64,000 nt of DNA from Gemmata massiliana (GCF_901538265.1 NZ_LR593886.1:2480001-2544000), one strand, 5' to 3'. Positions 42,967 to 51,612 are shown, counted from the stretch's first letter. The notes: generated by a model from the letters alone, not told the origin. Numbers and translations: made by a program.

Positions 42967-44027
42967 GGCGGTTCGTCGAGGCGCACCACGCGCACCAACT
43001 GACCGCCGCGCTGGTAGATCCCGTCGGCACCCATCAGTGCGTCCGCGGCTGCGTCGTTGACCACGTGCTCTTCGGTCGTGACGACGATTTCCGGGCGCCC
43101 GCGCCGCGGGGGCGGTTCCGCGGTCCGACTGAGTTCCGCAACCAGTTCCTGCCCGGCGACGTCCCACGCAGCATCGCGCGTGCGGGCCGCGAGCCACTGG
43201 CGCACGTCCTTGGCACCCGCCGGGGTCATCGCAACCGGCACCGGGCGCCCGAGTGCGGACCCGAGCGCCGTGGCCGTGCGCTCGGCCCCTTCGCGCCCGG
43301 GCCACGGGCCGCCCTCCTTCTGATCGTTCTCGCCGACCACGTACACCGGGCGCCCGAGTGGCAGGTCGCCGAGGAGAGCGACCAGATCAGTGCCCCCACC
43401 TGTATTCGAGGGGCGCCCGAGCGCCGGTAACCCGGCCGCGGTCAGCGCCAATGTATCGGATACCCCTTCGACCAGGAGCACCGGACCGGGGCGCTCGCGC
43501 CACCCATCGGGGATCGCCAGCCCGCGCTTCCCACCCGCGATCATCTTCTTGGTGTCGGGGCCGTCCGGGTTCGGCTCGCGCGTGGACAACCCGATCACGC
43601 GCCTGTCGCCCGAGCACTCTGGGAACGTGAACGTGCGCCCGCTCACCGACCGGCCGCACACCCCGAGCAGCGGGAGCGCGCTGAACACCTCGGGCGGCAG
43701 TTCGAGGCGCCCGCTCAGTTCCGTGCGTGCGTCGGCGTCGAACCGCGCGGCGTATTCGCGGGCGATCACGCCCCAATCACGGGGTGTATTGGGCTTGTTG
43801 GGTTTGTTCGGCCGGTCCGGGGTTGGCGCATCGGCGCGGCGGTAGATGTGGAATTGCCCGTCGCCCCGGGACGGCCCTCGGTGATCGAACCCCAGTACCG
43901 GGCCGTCGCGCCGCCCGCACAGGATCAGCCCTCCGTCGCCCACGGAGCACTTGTGGTCGCCCGCGCACACCGGGCACGGGCTCTCGGGTGTGACCGCGGT
44001 CAGCTTCTCTCGTCGCGTGTGGTTCAT
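42924..44027 (-). CDS. Primase part (zinc-binding and Toprim) of the decayed element
   Basis: About 367 residues. The N-terminus has a zinc motif CPVCAGDHKCSVGDGGLILC. After a Pro/Asn-rich spacer (PDRPNKPNKPNTP) the middle holds a Toprim-like domain: PGPVLLVEGVSD with the conserved Glu, and VYVVGENDQKEGG. It ends at TEEHVVNDAAADALMGADG and DEPPRP, then goes out of frame with the helicase region by one base. In relatives the two halves form a single primase-helicase. It may still make a truncated primase. ATG 44027 is used; an earlier start is possible. Confidence 0.65.
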   Translation of the reverse strand: MNHTRREKLTAVTPESPCPVCAGDHKCSVGDGGLILCGRRDGPVLGFDHRGPSRGDGQFHIYRRADAPTPDRPNKPNKPNTPRDWGVIAREYAARFDADARTELSGRLELPPEVFSALPLLGVCGRSVSGRTFTFPECSGDRRVIGLSTREPNPDGPDTKKMIAGGKRGLAIPDGWRERPGPVLLVEGVSDTLALTAAGLPALGRPSNTGGGTDLVALLGDLPLGRPVYVVGENDQKEGGPWPGREGAERTATALGSALGRPVPVAMTPAGAKDVRQWLAARTRDAAWDVAGQELVAELSRTAEPPPRRGRPEIVVTTEEHVVNDAAADALMGADGIYQRGGQLVRVVRLDEPPRPGPRSGFRRTRP

Positions 44028-44165
44028 CGTCCCTGAATCCGTAATGAACGGCGCGTCGCCGCGCCGGTGCGTCAAGCACCAGGTCCTGGTAGTTGCGGCG
44101 ACCCGGTGGATCGATTGTGATTGGTTGGGCGTAGTCGCCCGAGCAGATCAGCGATGTGCCCGCGC

Positions 44166-44387
44166 TCAGCACCCGTCGCGGGCGAGGCGCTGGACCTCGG
44201 CGTCAGGGATCAGTCGGCGGCGCCCCAAACGCACGGAACGAACTTTGTTGGCGTCGAGCAGGCGGTGCAAGTGGCGCGCGGAAATGGACAGGTACGTTGC
44301 GGCTTCCGCGATGGGCCACGGGGAACCGGGCGCACGGGCAGAAGTCATGGACGGAGTGGGTGAACGATCCGGGGTGGTTGGTGGCAC
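44166..44387 (-). CDS. Excisionase/AlpA-like DNA-binding protein
   Basis: A 73-aa protein. Residues 25-70 (PWPIAEAATYLSISARHLHRLLDANKVRSVRLGRRRLIPDAEVQRL) are the MerR-like helix-turn-helix of excisionase-family proteins. It lies at the upstream end of the primase-helicase-integrase block, as in phage satellites and integrative islands. It probably controlled excision or early transcription of that element. Confidence 0.7.
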   Translation of the reverse strand: MPPTTPDRSPTPSMTSARAPGSPWPIAEAATYLSISARHLHRLLDANKVRSVRLGRRRLIPDAEVQRLARDGC

Positions 44388-44511
44388 AGGGGCTCCGTGG
44401 TTGGTGTCATCGCCGGTGTCCTACCGACCCCTGTATTCTCGACCGGACACCCACGGAAAAAAGTGCCTGAACGGTGCGCACCGTTTCACAACGGGGAGGG
44501 CAACTGTGCGC

Positions 44512-45546
44512 TCAGTTGGTGTGTCGCGTTTGGGCCAGGAGGCGCCCGTCACGTGTCAGCCAGACACCTCCGCCTTGGCCCTCGGCGGTGCCCACCAGTT
44601 CGTATTCGGCCAGCTCCGCGATTGGCGTTTTGAACGAGTTGGGATTCGCGTTTGCTCCCCCTACACCAACTGCAAGCGCCGCGGTCTTCACGCGCGATTT
44701 GTGGTTGAATGCTTCGCGCCGTAAAAGCTCGTCGAGGAGCGCCCAGTGCCGAAGGGTCATGTCCTTCAACCGGAACGATGAGGCGCCCGCGTCGAGTTCG
44801 GGGCGACGGAAAAATGCCGGATCGTCCGGCTGGTGCAGTGAGGTAGCTAAAGGTTTTAGATCCGGAACTGGGTTTGGACCTGCGGCCCCGGTAATGAACC
44901 GATCGAACCGGACGCGGTCGAAGAGCCGAGCAATGGCGTCGACCTTGGCGTACAGGGATCGCAGGTCCGCCCCGTGCTCCCCGCGCTGCCAAGCCGCAAG
45001 TGTCGCCTCATCGTCGAGCAGGTCGGGAATCGCGCCCAGGTTCCGGCGCGCGGTGTGCCAAAGACGCGGGTGCGGGGCGAAGTCGTCCCCGAATCGCTGA
45101 GCCAAGTGATGCGCCAGGTCGAACCGACGCTCGGGCACAATGTTGTGGTACTGCTGGCGGTGGAATTTCGCCCGTTGGTTTAGAGGATCAAACCCGAAGA
45201 ACGCTTCCTTCAACCCCCAATGGACCCAAACGGCCTCGGGATGTGTTGCCGTGTATTCGGCGAAATCTCGGAGCATCTCCCGCTCGAACTGGGGAAATCG
45301 CTCCAGGAACTGTCCGGGTGGTACGCCCGAGGCCTCGGCCTCGGTGAATGCGGCGAACGCCAGGGGCGTGCCACTGAGCACACTTTGTACCACGATCGCG
45401 GACACCGGTGGTGTCTGATTTTGGCGCGCGACTACTGGGTCGGATGAGTAATGGACAACGAACAGATCCTTGGTTACTGCCGGTAGGGGCAGGTACGTGA
45501 GTAGGGGAACGTCCGTGATCCCCGGGTTCGCAACTTGGGCGGACAC
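44512..45546 (-). CDS. Possible RNase H-fold nuclease-like protein with winged-helix tail (island cargo)
   Basis: A 344-aa protein I do not recognise by name. Residues about 55-190 have the look of a DEDD or RNase H-like fold: SAIVVQSVLSGTPLAFAAFTEAEA, MLRDFAEYTATHPEAVWVHWGLKEAFFGFDPL, and RFDLAHHLAQRFGDDFAPHPRL. The C-terminal 90 residues form a winged helix (LKDMTLRHWALLDELL, IAELAEYELVGTAEGQGGGVWLTRDGRLL). It lies next to the excisionase-like gene, so may be cargo of the decayed element, perhaps with a defence role. Both ideas are inference. Confidence 0.5.
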   Translation of the reverse strand: MSAQVANPGITDVPLLTYLPLPAVTKDLFVVHYSSDPVVARQNQTPPVSAIVVQSVLSGTPLAFAAFTEAEASGVPPGQFLERFPQFEREMLRDFAEYTATHPEAVWVHWGLKEAFFGFDPLNQRAKFHRQQYHNIVPERRFDLAHHLAQRFGDDFAPHPRLWHTARRNLGAIPDLLDDEATLAAWQRGEHGADLRSLYAKVDAIARLFDRVRFDRFITGAAGPNPVPDLKPLATSLHQPDDPAFFRRPELDAGASSFRLKDMTLRHWALLDELLRREAFNHKSRVKTAALAVGVGGANANPNSFKTPIAELAEYELVGTAEGQGGGVWLTRDGRLLAQTRHTN

Positions 45547-45711
45547 GGGGGAACCTCAGTGGTTGCGCCGGGCACACTTCCTCGCACCCGTTCGGTGCGC
45601 TCAAACCCGACAACTGAGGCTATCTGACATTATGTATATTGGCAAGCGCCTTCGTGACAAAAGCTGACACGGCCCGTACCTTCGTGTCTACGCAAGGGTA
45701 TTTGATGTGGT

Positions 45712-46005
45712 ATGCATCTCATTCATATTGTGCCAATCGTTGAGTGGGCGCGGAATGTCGGAAGCGCGAGGCACATCTACGAACCGAGTTTCCTCCGGGA
45801 TCTGATCCACGACGTGGTTCAAAGTTTGAAGAAGAATCTGAAGTTGGATTGGAACGAACCGCACCGCCAGCAGGTGTTCGCGGCGATTCGGGCAGCCGTG
45901 AAACGCACTCTCCGCCAGCGCGGGGTAAAGAAAGAGCACCACAAGCCGATCAGCATCCGTGTGATGGAGCAGGCGGCCGCGACGTTCGCGAACTGGCGAT
46001 CCTGG
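45712..46005 (+). pseudogene. Remnant of type I restriction enzyme HsdR (C-terminal DUF3387-type segment)
   Basis: The peptide from about 45790 to 45996 (PSFLRDLIHDVVQSLKKN, LKLDWNEPHRQQVFAAIRAA, VKRTLRQRGVKK, RVMEQAAATFANW) matches the end domain of HsdR subunits. No motor or nuclease domain precedes it. Translation in this frame continues on to 46245 only by overlapping a convergent gene, so the real coding signal stops near 46005. It is a scrap of a former restriction system. Confidence 0.6.
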
Positions 46006-46041
46006 CCGCGTGAGTTCCTGCATTCCAACGCACCTGCGCGC

Positions 46042-46599
46042 TCAACCTGCATGAACCGCAACCGGTGCGGCGACATTGACTTGCTTCTTGGCGATGTTGA
46101 CCTGGAGCACCGGTACCGCGAACTTGCGGACCAGCGCGAGCCCCTTAACCGCGGCCAGGAACCGCTTGTTCGTGGCGTCCATGCGGCGCTGGTGAAAGTC
46201 GGCCTGCTTGATGCTCGCGTCCTTCTGCCCCTGGGCCGCACGTAGCTCGGCGTCCTGGACCTGGAGCCAACACGCGACGACACGCTCGACCAGCACGCGC
46301 TCAATGGGCGTTGAGCTCTCACCCAACAGCTCGGCGCGCATCTGTTCCAGTTTCTTGAGCACGGCCTCGCGAAACCCGACGTTGTCTCCGCCCATCGCCT
46401 TGATGAACGACGACACGACCTGGTCGGCCAACTTGCCGCCGAACATGCGGAGTGAGGCCGGATTGCTCAGCATCTTGCGCACGACCGGAACCGTGGTCTC
46501 GTCCCCCGCCTGCGTTCGTTTCAGAAGCGCCCGAAGCTCCTCCATCGTCTTGGGTACCTCGACCTCAGCCGGTGGAAGTGCCGCTTTCGTGCTCGCCAC
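46042..46599 (-). CDS. Planctomycete cassette protein, helical
   Basis: A 185-aa, mostly helical protein (TMEELRALLKRTQAGDETTV, VVRKMLSNPASLRMFGGKLAD, VERVVACWLQVQDAELRAAQG, ADFHQRRMDATNKRFLAAVKGLALVRKF) ending in a Val/Ala-rich tail. I recall similar proteins in many planctomycetes, often next to the gene that overlaps its start. No catalytic motif. The start overlaps the upstream gene by 35 bases, so the two are coupled. It may belong to mobile DNA; function unknown. Confidence 0.6.
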   Translation of the reverse strand: MASTKAALPPAEVEVPKTMEELRALLKRTQAGDETTVPVVRKMLSNPASLRMFGGKLADQVVSSFIKAMGGDNVGFREAVLKKLEQMRAELLGESSTPIERVLVERVVACWLQVQDAELRAAQGQKDASIKQADFHQRRMDATNKRFLAAVKGLALVRKFAVPVLQVNIAKKQVNVAAPVAVHAG

Positions 46600-46891
46600 G
46601 TTTCTTCCTCCATTCGCCGCGCTTGTGCTGGCGGAGCCCGGCCGCTACGAGCGCCGCCTGAATTAAGAGATCGGCTTGTTCGTTCAGTTCCGCTAGTGGG
46701 GCGTCCAGTGCCTCAACCCGCTCCCGTGCAATTTTAGCGCACGCGCGCTCGGTTTCGCGCTTGTCGCGCGCGATCGCGTCCATCTGGGCTACGAGTTCGC
46801 CGGCGCGACCGCCCCCGATGTACTCGCGGACCACGCGCCCGTTGACCCGGCGCGAGCGCGTGTAGTAACGGCCGTTCTTGTCCCAACCCAT
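46565..46891 (-). CDS. Planctomycete cassette protein, basic N-terminus
   Basis: A 108-aa protein from ATG 46891. It starts with GWDKNGRYYTRSRRVNGRVVREYIG, an Arg/Tyr-rich beta pattern common to a small planctomycete family, then a charged helix (RDKRETERACAKIARERVEAL) and a basic end (QHKRGEWRKKRGEHE). It could bind nucleic acid. Upstream gene of the coupled pair with the one at 46042. The gap to its right (46892-47376) shows no gene I can support. Confidence 0.6.
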   Translation of the reverse strand: MGWDKNGRYYTRSRRVNGRVVREYIGGGRAGELVAQMDAIARDKRETERACAKIARERVEALDAPLAELNEQADLLIQAALVAAGLRQHKRGEWRKKRGEHESGTSTG

Positions 46892-47376
46892 TCTGTTACA
46901 CCTCTGCACGTGCCCCGGTTCGATCTGATCGAATCATAACACCGTTGACTTCACGGGTGCGGGTTCAACGGTTCCGGCGTAGCGTTTTATTGCGTTTCGT
47001 GGCATCCTGGGCTCCTTAAGACTTATTGTTGACTGCGCGCTGGGGCCTAGCCAAATGGCTGAAACAGCAAAGCGTTGCGAGGTGTCGTTTTGTGGCTTCA
47101 TCTACCAAGGCGGAGGCTGATTCCTGCCGAAATGGGGAGAAGTTAGAGGGCATAATTTTCTTCCGCGGGTTGGGCTGAGTTAGCTCCCGCAGGACTCAGT
47201 CGGGCTCATACACCAAGTGCGGGCCGGCTCGCAGAGGTTGCCGATATTCGTGCGCGGACGCAAATCTTGAGAAACGGATAGCACCACAAGCCTCGTGGTG
47301 ATGGTGGTGATAGTGGCGATGATCCAGGTGGGCGGATTTCTGTGCCACGGAGTTCGTACTCATACAGGGGGCACCG

Positions 47377-48581
47377 CAGGGCGTGCGCACTTTATTAGGC
47401 TGTAATTCCTTGGATAACTTGCAGTAGGTAGTTGTCATCCCACCCGGCCTTCATGCGCCGGGTTTTGATACTGCCTTTGACCTTGGTGCGCGTCAACAGG
47501 GACACGGCCACGCGCCGGAGCATCCCCAGATTCGCTGCCGCGTGTCCGGTGCGGGCGCGGCTATCGTCCTCACGGAACGCCACGTCCAACACCCAATGCA
47601 GCCCATTCTCGATGCCCCAATGGTTCCGGATGTACCCCGCCAACACCGCCGCGCGCACGCGCAAGCTGGTGATGTAGTAGTGCCCCGTGCCTTCGCTCTT
47701 CTGGCCTTTGGCCCGGCGCTCCCGACACACCAGTGCGACCGCGCCGACATCGGTCCACCCGCCCGGCAAGCCCTCGGGGTCTTGGACCACAGTCACGTAC
47801 CGCTCTTCCTCGCGCCCGTGCCCCACACCCGCCTCGCCCGCCATGTCGCACCCCGCGAGCTCCGCGCCCCCGGCGCGGTCGAACACGTCGGCCACGGCGT
47901 CGTGCAGCCCCTTCTGGTTCCCCTTCACGCACACCACATAGTCCCCACCCTGCTGGCGGATCTGCTCGACCGTGGCCTTCTGACACCCGGCCGCGTCCAG
48001 CGTCACCACCGCGCCGTTCAGGTTCAGCGCGGCCAACAGGTCGGGCACCGTGGAGATCTCGTGCCCGCCCTCGGGCACCGACCGCTGGCCCAGGATCAGG
48101 CGGCTCTCGGTGGCCCATGCGCTGACCAAGTGCAGGCACCCGGTGAACGTGCCTTGGGCCGAACGCCGTGCGCTCTTCCCGTCGACCGCGATGTGGACCA
48201 ACCCCGTCGATTCGCACAACGCGCGCATCCCGCGCCCGAACCGGTCGGCGAACGCATCGGGATCGAGTTTGGCGAACACGCGCTCGAATGTATCGTGGCT
48301 CGGCACCCCGTTGGGCAGTTCGAGGAACCGTCGAAAGAAGTCCTCCTTGCTCTGTCCGTACTCGGCGATCTCCTCCCACCCGTCGGCCCCAGCGATCACC
48401 GCGCACGTCGCGATCACCAGGATGTCCGTCAGCGGGTGCAACTTGTTGGCAGTCTCGATCCGTGGGTCGGGCAGGTCCGCAAACACCGTGGTCAGCGCGA
48501 GGGGCATTGGATATCCTCCAGATGCCCTCGGTGTAGACATAAAACCCTACACCGTCAGCCGTTCATAGTGCGCACGCCCTG
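47377..48581 (-). mobile_element. Complete ISAs1-family insertion sequence
   Basis: Terminal inverted repeats CAGGGCGTGCGCAC (47377-47390) and its complement (48568-48581) bound a 1205-bp element with one transposase gene. Both ends are flanked by the 10-bp direct repeat GGGGGCACCG (47367-47376 and 48582-48591), a target duplication of the length known for this family. The element looks intact and recent. Flanking DNA to the right (48582-49006) has no supported gene apart from a hairpin. Confidence 0.9.
47395..48507 (-). CDS. ISAs1-family transposase
   Basis: A 370-aa DDE transposase from ATG 48507, with GGAGG seven bases upstream. The family pattern is complete: the opening FADLPDPRIETANKLHPLTDILVIATCAVIAG, then GVPSHDTFERVF, VHIAVDGKSARRS with the first Asp, VVTLDAAGCQKA with the second Asp, YVVCVKGNQKGL, and the C-terminal HWGIENGLHWVLDVAFREDD with the Glu. 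Length matches family norms. No frameshift is visible, so the element may still be active. Confidence 0.92.
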   Translation of the reverse strand: MPLALTTVFADLPDPRIETANKLHPLTDILVIATCAVIAGADGWEEIAEYGQSKEDFFRRFLELPNGVPSHDTFERVFAKLDPDAFADRFGRGMRALCESTGLVHIAVDGKSARRSAQGTFTGCLHLVSAWATESRLILGQRSVPEGGHEISTVPDLLAALNLNGAVVTLDAAGCQKATVEQIRQQGGDYVVCVKGNQKGLHDAVADVFDRAGGAELAGCDMAGEAGVGHGREEERYVTVVQDPEGLPGGWTDVGAVALVCRERRAKGQKSEGTGHYYITSLRVRAAVLAGYIRNHWGIENGLHWVLDVAFREDDSRARTGHAAANLGMLRRVAVSLLTRTKVKGSIKTRRMKAGWDDNYLLQVIQGITA

Positions 48582-48953
48582 GGGGGCACCGAGAGTTTGC
48601 GTCACGAACTACGCCCCCAAATACCGCTCCACGGCGATTACGTCCTAGACCAATTGGGATTTCGCTAGGGACAAATCCATACGGTTGAATGGATTATTGG
48701 GGGCCATACTGAGCGCTGGAACCGTCTGATACGATGTTCACGTACTCGATCCACGATGGTATGAACCCAGATTGGCGCTGAAATGATCCTGGAAGTGAGG
48801 TGCTCGCTTCTCCCAGGCCAGTGCTCGGTTGGCTTGCAGTTCCGGGCTACGATTGCGACTAAGTGCCTCATGCTCGAACCGAATTTGAAGCGGCTGTTCG
48901 CTGGGGCCTTGGGGTGAATAAAGCAACGAGCCAAGAGCGCGTCTTCGACCGCA

Positions 48954-48979
48954 CGCGCGGCCCAAAAAAGGGCCGCGCG
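48954..48979 (-). terminator. Hairpin downstream of the LTXXQ gene
   Basis: CGCGCGGCCC (48954-48963), loop of six A, GGGCCGCGCG (48970-48979). A perfect 10-bp stem 28 bases past the stop of the minus-strand gene. Confidence 0.55.
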
Positions 48980-49006
48980 CCATAACGACCAAAAAGGGGC
49001 GCGTTA

Positions 49007-49669
49007 TTAACGCCGCGGAGTGAAGACCGGCTGGAACGTGTGCGCGTCACCGGTGAGTTCGTTCCATGCTTTCCGCTGGTCCGCGGCCAGGAACTTGTTG
49101 AACCGCTCCTGGCGCGCGGTCCAGTAGTCGCGGTACAGTTGCGCCCCCTTGGTCGTGTCGGTGGCCCCGACCCGGTTGATGTCCTGGAGCTGCTGGGCGC
49201 TCCAATCCGCCTGATCCCGGAGCCCCTTGACCTGATCGGCGGTCAGGTTCAGGCGCTTCTGCACATCCGGTTCGTAAAGGGTGTTGAACCCGTTGTACTG
49301 GTAGTTGACCTGCTGGTACCGCGCCCGCTGCGTGTCGTTGAAGATGTCCCGTGCGCCCTTGTTCCAGTCGGTGTAGTACTGCCGGTTCAGCTCTTGCGTG
49401 CGGGCGAACCGGTCGGCGTCGTTGAGGGTACCGAGTTTGGCGTAGTTGTCGCGGTACTGGGTCTGGGTTTGGTCGGTTAGCGCATTCAGCTTGGTAATTT
49501 GGTCCTGGGTTAGGTTCAGGGCCTTGCTGACGTCGTTCATGCGATACAGCGCGGTCGGGTACGGTGTGGCCGGAGGTGCCGGTACCGGCTGCGTCGGTTG
49601 AGCGAAAGCCGTGAGAGGTAAAGCGGTACAACCTAAACACGAAACGAACGTGGCGAACGTGAAGTGCAT
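49007..49669 (-). CDS. Periplasmic LTXXQ (Spy/CpxP-like) protein
   Basis: A 220-aa protein from ATG 49669, with AAGGAG in front. Residues 1-25 are a signal peptide (HFTFATFVSCLGCTALPLTAFAQ). The mature part has two LTxxQ motifs (ALNLTQDQITKLNALTDQ and RLNLTADQVKGLRDQ) in a helical frame, the mark of Spy/CpxP-type envelope stress chaperones. Planctomycetes have many members and their partners are mostly unknown. The 49670-50141 gap behind it has no supported gene. Confidence 0.7.
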   Translation of the reverse strand: MHFTFATFVSCLGCTALPLTAFAQPTQPVPAPPATPYPTALYRMNDVSKALNLTQDQITKLNALTDQTQTQYRDNYAKLGTLNDADRFARTQELNRQYYTDWNKGARDIFNDTQRARYQQVNYQYNGFNTLYEPDVQKRLNLTADQVKGLRDQADWSAQQLQDINRVGATDTTKGAQLYRDYWTARQERFNKFLAADQRKAWNELTGDAHTFQPVFTPRR

Positions 49670-50141
49670 GGAAAGCTCCTTCGCGGGCGAGAGAGGGATT
49701 GTGTGACCCGGACGGTGCGGCGCCCGGGCCATGACGAAGTCGGACTGCTTTCAGATTCGTGGACGCGATTGCGGGCGGCTCGTGATGGACCGCCGTTCGG
49801 AACGAGGCTCCTGTGGCGACGTGCAACATGTAAGCCTTCGGACTCTGATCGCACCAGAATGCCGATAACCCCGACACCCGAGCGCTCGGTGTGATCGAAT
49901 ACGCGGAATTCGTGCACGTGTTCTGTCACCGCAATTGAGCGGAGTGTTCGTGTCTCTCACTGTTGAGAAGTGGTGTGCCTGCCGATGACTGTGGACGTGG
50001 AACAGCGCGGGGTGCAAGTATTCAGTCGATTGGGGATCCAAAAGGAGAACCACCGGAGCGCTCGGTGGTCCAAGGCAGAGCAATCGCTGATTTCAGTCGC
50101 ACGTCGGATTGGAAGGCGAGTATCGAAAGCCGTTCGCTCAG

Positions 50142-50404
50142 CTACCGGTTCTGGTCGCCACCGCGCCGGTTCCCGCGTTGGTTTCCCGGTGGCCCGCTCC
50201 GACCACTTGTTCCACGAGTCCCTCCACCGGATGCTTGTTCGTCCTCGGACTCACTTTCGTCTTCGTGCTCGTCGCTGCGCCCGGGGCCGTTCTGCGAGGC
50301 TTGTCCCCCGTGGGATGCTTGCCCCCGCGCCGGGCTACCTCTCGGCGCTCGTCCTCGTCCATTGCCGCGAACCCGCGTTTGGTGTTCGTGTTCTTCCGAG
50401 GCAT
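50142..50404 (-). pseudogene. KGG-type stress protein gene with a one-base frameshift
   Basis: The start (PRKNTNTKRGFAAMDEDERREVARRGGK) is the KGG motif region of small stress-induced proteins. From about 50311 the family-like sequence (SHGGQASQNGPGRS, acidic EDESESEDE, then GNQRGNRRGGDQNR) continues in another frame. One missing G after the AAG codon would restore it. As given, the in-frame product has a different tail ending at 50138. It is either a recent break or a sequence error. Confidence 0.6.
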
Positions 50405-50622
50405 CGTTGACCCCTTTTACGTAAGAGGAACCGGACCGCATCAGAACGAATGGTGCGGGGGTGGCGTCGGGAAAACAAGAATGGAATATTGAGACAAAAA
50501 ACAGAAATTGCATTGGGTCAATTCGCGATCGAAAGCGGGATGATCCCGACACACGGCGGTGCGGGCCGGGCTAAGATTTGTAGGACGGACGGCTCTAAGT
50601 ACACGCAACGGCACGGATCGGG

Positions 50623-50850
50623 GTGAAGGTGGGCGAGGCGCCGAGTGAACTTTGGGGGCGTTTTTCCGCGTTAGGTCAATTGGGCACGCCTTGCCCCTTT
50701 GTGTTCCGGTGCGGTCCGTGCGCACGGACGATCGCGTGCTCGCCCAGTGACGCGCTACACTATTTGCGCGAGGGCTGGCCCGTCTGTTGTGACGCCATTA
50801 TGACCCGGTCCGAACGCCCGGTGTCGTCCCGGGCGGAACCGGAGCAATAG
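50623..50850 (+). CDS. Small zinc-binding-like protein
   Basis: About 75 residues from a GTG. The second half (FVFRCGPCARTIACSPSDALHYLREGWPVCCDAIM) is a four-cysteine module (CxxC...CC) that I recall from small planctomycete proteins. The first 30 residues look less convincing, so the true start may be later. No partner gene is evident. The 50405-50622 gap holds nothing I can support. Confidence 0.45.
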   Translation: MKVGEAPSELWGRFSALGQLGTPCPFVFRCGPCARTIACSPSDALHYLREGWPVCCDAIMTRSERPVSSRAEPEQ

Positions 50851-50900
50851 CAACACGCTCGCCACCAATTTCTCTCTAACAGGCACTTGGAGTGAGTCGA

Positions 50901-51232
50901 TCAATTCGCGGTTTTGATCAGGCAGCGGAGTACCTCGGCCACGCTCCACGCCTGAGCGACGCCCCAACGCGGTGTATGGGGCTGGGCGTCGAACACTTCG
51001 CTGATCGAGCTGACGCACGCCTCGCCCATGTGCCACCGGAACCCGTCCAAAAACGCGGTTGCTTCAGCACCGTCTCCTGGGCGCGCCTTCACTCACGCGT
51101 CCACGAACGGGCCGATGAGCCGGCCCCATACGGTCCCTTGGTGATATGCGGTGTCGCGCGGAGGTCGCCGAAGTACCGGGGCTTGTAATCGGGCTGGCTC
51201 GGCGCGAGTGAGCGTATACCCCAACAGGGGAC
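50901..51232 (-). pseudogene. C-terminal remnant of glycogen debranching enzyme (amylo-alpha-1,6-glucosidase)
   Basis: Two frames must be joined: [22 protein letters not shown] (from about 51232), then [21 protein letters not shown], a TGA in place of Trp, then VKARPGDGAEATAFLDGF, HMGEACVSSISEVFDAQPHTPRWGVAQAWSVAEVLR. This is the conserved end of bacterial glycogen debranching enzymes, with the HxxE...G.ISE.FD and AQAWSVAE motifs. A frameshift near 51145 and a stop codon show decay. The rest of the gene is absent. Confidence 0.7.
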
Positions 51233-51244
51233 ACTGGCACTATT

Positions 51245-51430
51245 GTGGCCAGCGGATACACACCTGTGGACACGACCGGTATGGTAAACGGAAGCACCAC
51301 TTACTACAGTCCGGCAGAGGGCACTTACTACCGGGCGCCCTACACACCCGCTTCGTACCCGTATGCGTATCCCGGAAACTACTCCAACGGGCGCTCGTCT
51401 CGCGGGCTGTTCGGCGGCTGGCGCCGATGA
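51245..51430 (+). pseudogene. Tyr/Gly-rich protein fragment (5' end missing)
   Basis: A 61-aa reading from a poor GTG: SGYTPVDTTGMVNGSTTYYS, EGTYYRAPYTPASYPYAYPG, RSSRGLFGGWRR. The C-terminal pattern is that of repetitive secreted planctomycete proteins. No signal peptide is present and the coding look begins abruptly at about 51230, exactly where the opposite-strand debranching-enzyme remnant ends. It is probably a truncated gene end. A hairpin terminator follows. Confidence 0.5.
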
Positions 51431-51453
51431 CGGCACTGTGGAGCGACAGACCA

Positions 51454-51475
51454 GGCCGCGGGACTTCCCGCGGCC
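51454..51475 (+). terminator. Intrinsic terminator after the Tyr/Gly-rich fragment
   Basis: GGCCGCGGG (51454-51462), loop ACTT, CCCGCGGCC (51467-51475), followed by CGTTCATTAT. Perfect 9-bp stem. Confidence 0.6.
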
Positions 51476-51612
51476 CGTTCATTATGAATCGATCACATCA
51501 CCGACTGTCACTTCGGGCGTCAGCTTCTCGGGATTAAACGGGTCAATGCCTTTGAGTGACGGCTATATGATCTGAGAGTTAGTCGGTTTGTCGTCGGAAG
51601 CGGTGAGTAAGG

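Noticed and set aside
46006-46245. Continuation of the HsdR-remnant frame
   Set aside because: It overlaps the well-supported minus-strand gene at 46042-46599 and loses family similarity after about 45996.
47196-47438. Poly-His-containing frame left of the IS
   Set aside because: It runs into the transposase end, has no start signal or family pattern, and the His run comes from a GGTGAT-like repeat.
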